Assembly (NCBI GenBank): GCA_043782425.1
Contig: JAYWAM010000251.1
Span: forward strand, 1 to 30,425
Reading direction: 5' to 3'
From: JAYWAM01 sp043782425
GTDB lineage: Bacteria; Pseudomonadota; Gammaproteobacteria; Burkholderiales; Usitatibacteraceae
DNA: 30,425 nucleotides
Part shown: positions 9,630 to 18,187 of the stretch, piece by piece
Position numbering within the stretch: the first letter of the stretch is position 1
Layout of the letters: each line of letters begins with the position of its first letter
Position numbers and translations under genes: made by a program
The notes under the pieces: model-generated
Told to the model about the DNA's origin: nothing
Seen by the model: the letters and a program-made list of their open reading frames with translations, nothing else
Database searches by the model: none

Positions 9630-11316
9630 AGCGTTTCGCGGGCTTAAGTTTGGTGTGCGCTTCCACCGTCTTGTTAATCCACAGTTGCTGCGCAATACCG
9701 ATGATATTTTGCACCGCCCAATACAGCACCAGGCCGGCCGGAAAAAAGAAAAAGAAAATACTGAATACGATAGGCATGAATAACATCACCTTCGCTTGCA
9801 CTGGATCGGGCGGTGGCGGATTCAACTTTGTCTGGATGAACATCGATACCGCCATGATGAGCGGCAGGATGTAGTACGGATCGGGGGCTGATAGATCCTG
9901 TATCCACCCCAGCCAAGGGGTGTGGCGTAACTCAATTGCGGCAAGCAGAACCCAATAAAGCGAAATAAAAACGGGGATTTGCACCACTATCGGCAAACAG
10001 CCGCCTAGCGGGTTGATTTTCTCCGTGCGATACAACTCCATCATGGCTTGGTTAAGCTTTACCTTGTCGTCGCCGTAACGTTGGCGCAATTGCTCCATGC
10101 GCGGCGCCATGGATTTCATGTGCGCCATGGATTTTCCGGCCTTCTGGTTCAGCGGGAAGAACACCAGTTTTATGAGGATGGTCATCACAATGATGGCCCA
10201 GCCCCAATTGCCGACAAAGCCATGAATAAATTTGAGCAGCCAGAACAAAGGCACCGCAATTACCGTTACCCAGCCATAATCGACCACTAACTCCAACCCT
10301 GGCGCCAGCTCACGTAATTTATCCTGATCCTGCGGCCCCACATACAGCGGCGCAGCCACGCTTGCGCTCTGACCAGGAGCAATCTGCCCGACTGAAACTA
10401 TTACACCCGCACTATAAAGCTTGTCACTCACTTTGCGCGTGAAATATTCACGCTCCACACCGTTTTTAGGCAACCAAGCGGCGACAAAATAATGTTGCAC
10501 CATCGCCAGCCAACCGTCGTTGGCCTTCTTGATGTGGGTTTGTTTGTTTTTCTCAATGTCAGAAAAATCAACTTTTACAAATTTTTTCTCGTTCGTGTAT
10601 ATCGCAGGGCCGGTAAATGTTGTTACGCCACTCAGCGGGGTGCTCTTTACCGCCTCGCCCTCCGGGGGATTTGCATCACGCAAAAACTGAAAATATGCCA
10701 GTGGAGCAAGCGCTTGCTCTGTCGCATTCTTTATTTCGTAAGCTACATCGATCACATAAGAGCCGGAGCGGAAAGTGTAGGTCTTGGTTACTTCAACGCC
10801 CGGGGTATCACGATTAATGAATTTAACTTCCAGTTTATCTTGGCCTGGTTTAAGGGAATACTCAGTGGCATCCACACTGTACTGCGAAGTGTGATTAGCC
10901 AAACCATCCAGCAGCCCGGTCTGAGTGACAAAGAAATGACCTTCCTGGGGCTGTAATAACGAAAGCGGCTTGTCCTTTTCCGTAGCCGACAAGTGCTTTA
11001 ACAAAGTTACACGACTCACATCAGCGCCGCGTGTATTGAGTTCAACCGCAAGCAAATCAGTACGAACGTTAACGTTTTTACCATCCAACGTCGGCAGTAG
11101 TGCGGTGGCGTCAACCTTCGCCGTCGCACCACCCAGACTCGATGTAGGAGCGGGGGGCATACTCGATGCGGGAAGGTTGGTACTTGCCGCCGACACCTTG
11201 CTGTCTTGTGACTGTGCCACTGGGGGCTTAGGCTGGTTGTGTTTCTGCCATCCATCCCACAGCAGGAACGCAGAAAAAGAGAACACGATAAGGGCAATAA
11301 TGCGTTGCGTATCCAT
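9628..11316 (-). CDS. yidC: Membrane protein insertase YidC
   Basis: Inner-membrane insertase that folds and inserts membrane proteins with or without SecYEG, including F0 c. The 562-residue product has the proteobacterial layout: an N-terminal membrane anchor (about residues 6-21), a large periplasmic beta domain (about 60-340) and the conserved insertase core of about five membrane segments (about 345-545). The core contains the cytoplasmic hairpin (MAPRMEQLRQRYGDDK), INPLGGCLPIVVQIPVFISLY and the final FFFFFPAGLVLYWAVQN segment. AAGGAATT precedes the ATG. It follows yidD by 48 nt. Confidence 0.98.
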   Translation of the reverse strand: MDTQRIIALIVFSFSAFLLWDGWQKHNQPKPPVAQSQDSKVSAASTNLPASSMPPAPTSSLGGATAKVDATALLPTLDGKNVNVRTDLLAVELNTRGADVSRVTLLKHLSATEKDKPLSLLQPQEGHFFVTQTGLLDGLANHTSQYSVDATEYSLKPGQDKLEVKFINRDTPGVEVTKTYTFRSGSYVIDVAYEIKNATEQALAPLAYFQFLRDANPPEGEAVKSTPLSGVTTFTGPAIYTNEKKFVKVDFSDIEKNKQTHIKKANDGWLAMVQHYFVAAWLPKNGVEREYFTRKVSDKLYSAGVIVSVGQIAPGQSASVAAPLYVGPQDQDKLRELAPGLELVVDYGWVTVIAVPLFWLLKFIHGFVGNWGWAIIVMTILIKLVFFPLNQKAGKSMAHMKSMAPRMEQLRQRYGDDKVKLNQAMMELYRTEKINPLGGCLPIVVQIPVFISLYWVLLAAIELRHTPWLGWIQDLSAPDPYYILPLIMAVSMFIQTKLNPPPPDPVQAKVMLFMPIVFSIFFFFFPAGLVLYWAVQNIIGIAQQLWINKTVEAHTKLKPAKR

Positions 11317-11364
11317 AATTCCTTAACGAAATTTTTTGATAGGTTTTTTCAGATGTAGGCGCAG

Positions 11365-11574
11365 TCAGGGCGTCGGATCGTATCCGCCACTATGCCATGG
11401 GTGACAGCGCGCAACGCGCCGCAACCCCAGCCACGACCCCTTAAGCGCGCCATGCCTTTGTATCGCCTCACTGGTATAGACGGAGCACGTTGGAGTAAAG
11501 CGGCATTGCATACCAAAATACGGACTTAGCGCGAGCTGGTATAAACGGATCAAGCCCAACAAAACACGCGCCAT
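11365..11574 (-). CDS. yidD: Membrane protein insertion efficiency factor YidD
   Basis: Small 69-residue amphipathic protein that associates with the membrane and improves YidC-dependent insertion. It shows the family pattern: a hydrophobic start MARVLLGLIRLYQLALSPY, then CRFTPTCSVYTSEAI with Cys24 and Cys30, LRRVARCHPW with Cys57, and the GGYDP end. Its ATG is one base after the rnpA stop codon, the usual rnpA-yidD-yidC arrangement. Confidence 0.97.
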   Translation of the reverse strand: MARVLLGLIRLYQLALSPYFGMQCRFTPTCSVYTSEAIQRHGALKGSWLGLRRVARCHPWHSGGYDPTP

Positions 11575-11575
11575 A

Positions 11576-11959
11576 TTACTTGATCACAAGGGCCGCGGCT
11601 TTTTCGAGCAGCGCATCTATCTCTGCTCGCAGCGTAATGCGCTCATCGCTACGCTTACTTGATGCGACACGCACGCGAACACTAATAAATAAATCGACAT
11701 CCAGGTATTTAATCGGGTGATTGCGAAACGCCTCGCGCATCATACGCTTAAGGCGATTACGGTCTACAGACCGCCTTACATGTCGTTTGGCAACCGCAAT
11801 ACCTAAACGCCCCTGTGCGCCCTTGTTAGCCGCCACCTGAAGCGCTACCCGCCCCCCCGCCACACGTTGGCGCGAACTCAACACCCCGGCAAATGACGCC
11901 TTATCCGCCAGCCGCCGCTTCCTGCCAAAAGAATTTTGTTTGATGCTTGCGCTCGGCAC
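11576..11959 (-). CDS. rnpA: Ribonuclease P protein component
   Basis: Basic protein subunit of RNase P, which assists the catalytic RNA in removing 5' leaders from pre-tRNAs. The conserved RNR-containing stretch KRHVRRSVDRNRLKR identifies it, together with FGRKRRLADKASF near the N-terminus. There is no ATG. The frame opens with GTG at 11983 (135 residues), but a second GTG at 11959 (127 residues) is preceded by AAAGG at eight bases and gives a length nearer the usual ~120, so it is preferred. The gene follows rpmH closely and abuts yidD. Confidence 0.93.
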   Translation of the reverse strand: MPSASIKQNSFGRKRRLADKASFAGVLSSRQRVAGGRVALQVAANKGAQGRLGIAVAKRHVRRSVDRNRLKRMMREAFRNHPIKYLDVDLFISVRVRVASSKRSDERITLRAEIDALLEKAAALVIK

Positions 11960-11992
11960 TTTATGTGCCTTTGATGGCGACACAAGAAGAAT

Positions 11993-12127
11993 TTAAACCG
12001 CAATGCGTGCGCGTCCCTTAGCGCGGCGCGCGTTGATAACCGCCCGTCCGCCAGGGGTCTTCATGCGTACCCGGAATCCGTGAGTTTTCTTGCGACGGGC
12101 TACGGAAGGTTGATAGGTGCGTTTCAT
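11993..12127 (-). CDS. rpmH: 50S ribosomal protein L34
   Basis: Ribosomal protein L34 of the large subunit. The 44-residue product starts [20 protein letters not shown], contains [18 protein letters not shown] and ends ARIAV, which is the invariant family sequence apart from small changes. Position 22 is Met where many orthologues have another residue. It is the first gene of the leftward rpmH-rnpA-yidD-yidC-mnmE series and has its own strong promoter upstream. GGAAAAA lies just before the ATG. Confidence 0.98.
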   Translation of the reverse strand: MKRTYQPSVARRKKTHGFRVRMKTPGGRAVINARRAKGRARIAV

Positions 12128-12164
12128 TTTTTTTCCTAAGAGTCAATATCAAGTTAAGCCGCAC

Positions 12165-12194
12165 ATTGTCCCAAATTTTCAGGGTTTTAGTCAA
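12165..12194 (-). promoter_or_regulatory. Sigma70-type promoter of rpmH
   Basis: Minus-strand TTGACT (12189-12194) and GACAAT (12165-12170) are 18 bases apart and point towards rpmH, leaving a leader of about 30 nt. A strong promoter is expected for rpmH-rnpA. Confidence 0.7.
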
Positions 12195-12246
12195 GGTTAG
12201 CGCACATTCGTGTTGGGCGCACGACTTAATATTGCTTGCCTTGACC

Positions 12247-12255
12247 TGTGGATAA
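12247..12255 (-). promoter_or_regulatory. DnaA box upstream of dnaA
   Basis: TTATCCACA on the minus strand (TGTGGATAA on the plus strand) is a perfect match to the high-affinity DnaA box. It lies 77 bp before the dnaA start and overlaps the candidate dnaA -35 region, which suggests autorepression. Confidence 0.85.
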
Positions 12256-12277
12256 CTTGGCGCAGAAAGGCTAGAAT
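12249..12277 (+). promoter_or_regulatory. Candidate dnaA promoter
   Basis: TAGAAT at 12272-12277 is a good -10 box. Seventeen bases upstream is TGGATA (12249-12254), matching four of six -35 positions and lying inside the DnaA box. The TTGACC at 12241 is too far from this -10 (25 bases). Confidence 0.45.
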
Positions 12278-12331
12278 GGCGCTTAATTTTACTGCCCTCC
12301 TCAAGCGGTTTTCTTTCCGATCTTAAAAAGT

Positions 12332-13693
12332 ATGCACCCATCGCTGCACCCGTTCTGGCAAGCCTGTGTTGCGGACTTCCAGCAAGAGCTTTCACAACAC
12401 CAGTTTAATACCTGGATTAAGCCCCTGCGCTTTGAGCAAGATGGCGACGGATTTACTCTGGTTGCTCCAAATCGCTTCATTATGCAATGGGTTAAAGACC
12501 GCCTATTAACGCAGATCGAACGCGCAGGGGAAAAATTTTTTGCCCGCCCCATTCAACTCGCGCTTGCGCTGGAAGAAGCCGAAGAGTCAGTGTCCCCCGT
12601 TTCTGAAAAAAAGGTAACGGTCGCGGCCAATGATGCGCCAATAAATGGCGCTATTCGCACCCATATTAAAACCGTGCATCGCCTAAACCCGACTTTTATT
12701 TTTACTAATTTTGTTGGCGGTAAAGCAAACCAACTTGCCCGTGCCGCCGCAATTCAAGTCGCGCAAAACCCTGGGTCTGCTTACAACCCGTTGTTTATTT
12801 ATGGCGCCACCGGCCTGGGTAAAACCCATTTGGTACAAGCTATTGGTAATACTGTGCTGGAGCATAACCCACAGGCCAACATTCGCTACCTCCATGCAGA
12901 GCAATACGTAACGGCTGTGGTGCAAGCTTACCAGCACAAATCTTTTGATAGTTTTAAGCGCGCCTACCATTCTCTCGATTTGTTACTCATAGACGACATA
13001 CAGTTTTTGGGCGGCAAGTCGCGGACACAAGAAGAATTTTTTTATACCTTTAATGCCCTCATTGAAGCGGGTAAACAAGTAGTCATCACCAGTGATCGCT
13101 ATCCAAAAGAAATATCGGGCATAGAAGAAAGGCTGATTTCGCGTTTTGGTTGGGGTCTCACGGTATCTGTTGAGCCGCCGGAGCTGGAAATGCGCGTCGC
13201 AATTCTTTTGAAGAAGGCCGAATCTGAAGGTGTCGTATTAGCGGAAGAAGTAGCATTCTTTATCGCAAAACACATTCGTTCAAATGTGCGCGAATTAGAG
13301 GGGGCACTGAAGCGTGTATTGGCATTCTCGCGCTTTAATAACACGTCAATCAGCGTTACATCCGCCAAAGAGGCACTCAAAGATCTCCTCGCTGTTCTGA
13401 ATCGCCAAATATCCATTGAAAATATTCAAAAGACGGTTGCCGATTACTACAAGATAAAAGTATCGGAGATGTATTCAAAAAAACGTGTGCGTTCGCTGGC
13501 TCGTCCAAGACAGATTGCCATGGCGCTGGCCAAGGATTTAACTCCTATGTCATTACCAGAAATTGGCGAGGCTTTTGGCGGGCGCGACCACACTACCGTG
13601 CTACATGCATGTCGTAAAGTGCAGGAACTAATCGAGAACGATCAAGATATTGCTCGCGATCACGCTTTACTATTGCAGATTTTAAGAGGCTGA
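12332..13693 (+). CDS. dnaA: Chromosomal replication initiator protein DnaA
   Basis: AAA+ initiator that binds DnaA boxes at oriC and opens the duplex. The 453-residue protein has the N-terminal helicase-loading domain ([21 protein letters not shown]), a short linker (about 85-110), Walker A GATGLGKT at 158-165, the Walker B aspartates at 221-222 in [11 protein letters not shown], and the domain IV DNA-binding signature [14 protein letters not shown] near the C-terminus. The ATG at 12332 is preceded only by an A-rich stretch (TTAAAAAGT) rather than a clear Shine-Dalgarno, which may limit translation. Base composition is more AT-rich than in the flanking mnm and atp genes. Confidence 0.98.
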   Translation: MHPSLHPFWQACVADFQQELSQHQFNTWIKPLRFEQDGDGFTLVAPNRFIMQWVKDRLLTQIERAGEKFFARPIQLALALEEAEESVSPVSEKKVTVAANDAPINGAIRTHIKTVHRLNPTFIFTNFVGGKANQLARAAAIQVAQNPGSAYNPLFIYGATGLGKTHLVQAIGNTVLEHNPQANIRYLHAEQYVTAVVQAYQHKSFDSFKRAYHSLDLLLIDDIQFLGGKSRTQEEFFYTFNALIEAGKQVVITSDRYPKEISGIEERLISRFGWGLTVSVEPPELEMRVAILLKKAESEGVVLAEEVAFFIAKHIRSNVRELEGALKRVLAFSRFNNTSISVTSAKEALKDLLAVLNRQISIENIQKTVADYYKIKVSEMYSKKRVRSLARPRQIAMALAKDLTPMSLPEIGEAFGGRDHTTVLHACRKVQELIENDQDIARDHALLLQILRG

Positions 13694-13917
13694 AACGCAC
13701 TTCACAATGGCTATATAAATTCTAAATAAACCTGGGGATCAAATGTGGATAAATATATTGAAGTCAAACTTGATGAGCTTTACCAACAAGACCACACACT
13801 AAAAAATTGACTTATCCCTGTAGTTTATATTGCTCCAATTTATTGAATTAAATAAGTATTTAATTGTTCTACAGAATACCGACCCTCCTTAACTAACTAC
13901 TATTAAGGTTATAAAGT
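13694..13917. other. oriC: dnaA-dnaN intergenic region, origin candidate 2
   Basis: This 224-bp gap is visibly AT-rich. It contains a perfect DnaA box (13744-13752), a 7-of-9 match in the same orientation 11 bp upstream (13733-13741), a weaker TTATCCCTG at 13812-13820, and a long A/T stretch around 13822-13870 that could serve as the unwinding element. This combination is typical of a bacterial oriC next to dnaA. Assignment is inference: GC-skew and more box scoring would be needed to choose between this and the rpmH-dnaA gap. Confidence 0.5.
13744..13752 (-). promoter_or_regulatory. DnaA box between dnaA and dnaN
   Basis: TGTGGATAA on the plus strand is the reverse complement of TTATCCACA, a perfect DnaA box. 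The imperfect copy TGGGGATCA at 13733-13741 is in the same orientation and about one helical turn away. Confidence 0.85.
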
Positions 13918-15024
13918 ATGTTAACTATAAAAGCTAAGAACAGCACATTGCTCGGACCACTGCAACAAGTCACGGGCATCGTTGAGCGTCGCCACACCTT
14001 ACCGATTCTTTCCAACGTGCTGATTGAAGTTGTAGATTCTTCAATCAATTTTCTTGCCACGGATCTTGAGGTGCAAATTCGCGCATCCGCCAAGTTAGAG
14101 GGATCACAAAACGCCGGAAGTCTTACTGTAGGCGCAAAAAAACTTCAAGACATCTTGCGTGCGTTATCTCCCGATGCCGATACAGCGCTGGAGACCAAAG
14201 ATAATCGTCTTACCGTAAAAGCAGGCAAAAGCCGTTTTAATTTGCAGACCTTAGCAGCCGCAGATTTTCCAAAAATAAATGAGTCAAAAGAAGCTGCCAC
14301 AGTCATCACGCTTCCCCAGAACGAACTAAAGCGCGTGCTTGGGCTGGTACAGTTTGCCATGGCGATTCAAGATATTCGCTATTTTCTCAACGGTGTTTTA
14401 TTCTCAGCAGAAGGCAACATACTGCGCGTAGTAGCAACCGATGGTCATCGCTTGAGTATGGCGCAATATAAATTACCCGAGAGCAGCACAAAGATTGAAG
14501 CAATCCTGCCACGCAAAACAGTCATTGAATTAATAAAACTTCTCAACGAAAGCGATGATCCGGTAACACTGGCGCTGCACAGTAATCAGGTCAAATTCAG
14601 CTTTGCAGGTATTGAAATAGTGAGCAAGATAGTGGAGGGTAAATTTCCGGATTATCAGAAAGTCGTCCCAACAAACTATGCCAATCACATTTTGATGAAT
14701 AGGGTTATGCTCCAGCAGGCCATGCAGCGCGCATCGATCCTATCAAACGAAAAAATTCGGGGCGTACGCATGGTTTTCACCAAGGATGCACTTTCAATCA
14801 TCTGTACCAACAATGAACAGGAAGAGGCAGAAGAGGGGATGTCGATCGACTACAACTCAGAGGCGCTAGACGTTGGGTTTAATATTTCCTACGTGCTCGA
14901 TGTGCTAAATCATTTGCAATGTGAAACGGTGCAGCTTTCACTGGGTGATGTGCAGACCAGTGCTTTGTTTACGGTACCAGGAAGTGACGAGTTCAAATAC
15001 GTTGTTATGCCAATGCGCATCTAA
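13918..15024 (+). CDS. dnaN: DNA polymerase III beta subunit (sliding clamp)
   Basis: Ring-shaped clamp that tethers DNA polymerase III and many repair proteins to DNA. The 368-residue product has the usual three-domain length. It begins MLTIKAKNSTLLGPLQQVTGIVERRHTLPILSNVLIE and ends in the typical hydrophobic YVVMPMRI, which forms part of the client-binding pocket. AAGG at 13905-13908 is the likely ribosome-binding site, nine bases before the ATG; it lies in one arm of a small inverted repeat. gyrB follows after 50 bp, with no recF between. Confidence 0.98.
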   Translation: MLTIKAKNSTLLGPLQQVTGIVERRHTLPILSNVLIEVVDSSINFLATDLEVQIRASAKLEGSQNAGSLTVGAKKLQDILRALSPDADTALETKDNRLTVKAGKSRFNLQTLAAADFPKINESKEAATVITLPQNELKRVLGLVQFAMAIQDIRYFLNGVLFSAEGNILRVVATDGHRLSMAQYKLPESSTKIEAILPRKTVIELIKLLNESDDPVTLALHSNQVKFSFAGIEIVSKIVEGKFPDYQKVVPTNYANHILMNRVMLQQAMQRASILSNEKIRGVRMVFTKDALSIICTNNEQEEAEEGMSIDYNSEALDVGFNISYVLDVLNHLQCETVQLSLGDVQTSALFTVPGSDEFKYVVMPMRI

Positions 15025-15056
15025 TTGCAAAGACAGAACACCAAGATCAGATTTAA

Positions 15057-17519
<2,463 letters not shown>

Positions 17520-17575
17520 AGGCGACCCACTACTTACCTCGTTGTGCACCGCAGCGCAGGGAGTCGTCGTCGCGT

Positions 17576-17929
17576 CTACTTGAAACTATAGTTGAAAGTA
17601 ATCTTATCGCGCTTTAGGGTAAGGCTCTCGCGACGCATGCCACTGATTTCCGGCATGAGCTCGCGCGTTGGTTTGTAAACTGCGCGCCCCGTCTTGTAGT
17701 CATAACACAGCATGTTTGTCGAGGCGTTACAGGAACCGGGGATAGGCTCACGCTCAAGGGGGGCGGGGGCGCCCAAATTTGCAACCGAGGGTGCGGCATC
17801 CGTATTGAATGGCGCGCTGGCATTCGAAAGCGCGGCAAGTTTGGGTTTCAACTTCAAGGCAAACGGCTCTTGCGCATGTGCAGGAAAAATACACGCCGCT
17901 AACAGTAAGGATTTGAGTAAGAGCTTCAT
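17576..17929 (-). CDS. Small secreted protein of unknown function
   Basis: Not recognised. The 117-residue product has a clear Sec signal peptide: MKLLLKS, a hydrophobic core LLLAACIFP, and a probable signal peptidase I site after AHA (residue 19). The mature part is proline- and alanine-rich up to about residue 65. It then has two cysteines (GSCNASTNMLCYDYK) that could form a disulfide, and a basic C-terminal region that ends FNYSFK. ATG at 17929 with GGGGTGG upstream fits better than the GTG at 17935. It faces gyrB convergently and is followed by no partner gene. The signal peptide, a start with a ribosome-binding site, and no overlap with another gene support it being real. Confidence 0.75.
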   Translation of the reverse strand: MKLLLKSLLLAACIFPAHAQEPFALKLKPKLAALSNASAPFNTDAAPSVANLGAPAPLEREPIPGSCNASTNMLCYDYKTGRAVYKPTRELMPEISGMRRESLTLKRDKITFNYSFK

Positions 17930-18158
17930 AGCCACCCCAAAATCACGCCAGACCGACGAAACATTGCACCATAAAAGCTAGCTACTGTATAGAGCCAATA
18001 AATTACTAAGATACATCACTGTTCGGAGCAACAAGCGCACCACTCCAACAGCCGAAAAATCTCAAATAAAAACAGCTTATTACAGATTCAGGCCGAGTAA
18101 ACGAATAACAACGCTGTCAAAAAACGGCTGGGCTAAACGCATTCACGTCAACCCTCAT

Positions 18159-18177
18159 CTACGGCACTGGCCCGTAG
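18159..18177 (-). terminator. Hairpin after topB
   Basis: Ten bases past the topB stop is a 6-bp inverted repeat CTACGG/CCGTAG with a seven-base loop. No U-tract follows on the minus strand, so its role as terminator is uncertain. Confidence 0.3.
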
Positions 18178-18187
18178 CCAAGAACGC

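Larger units (their letters stand above)
12128..12331. other. rpmH-dnaA divergent intergenic region, origin candidate 1
   Basis: This 204-bp gap marks the switch from leftward to rightward genes, as expected near a replication origin. It holds the rpmH promoter, a perfect DnaA box and a candidate dnaA promoter, described separately. Only one canonical DnaA box is visible, so the dnaA-dnaN gap is an equally good or better origin candidate. Confidence 0.5.

Noticed and set aside
12241..12246. TTGACC as the -35 box for dnaA
   Set aside because: It is 25 bases from the good -10 TAGAAT, outside the usual 16-18 spacing.
12018..12395. A 125-codon minus-strand frame across rpmH and the dnaA start
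   Set aside because: It is out of frame with rpmH, whose 44-residue L34 sequence is unmistakable, and runs through promoter and DnaA-box DNA.
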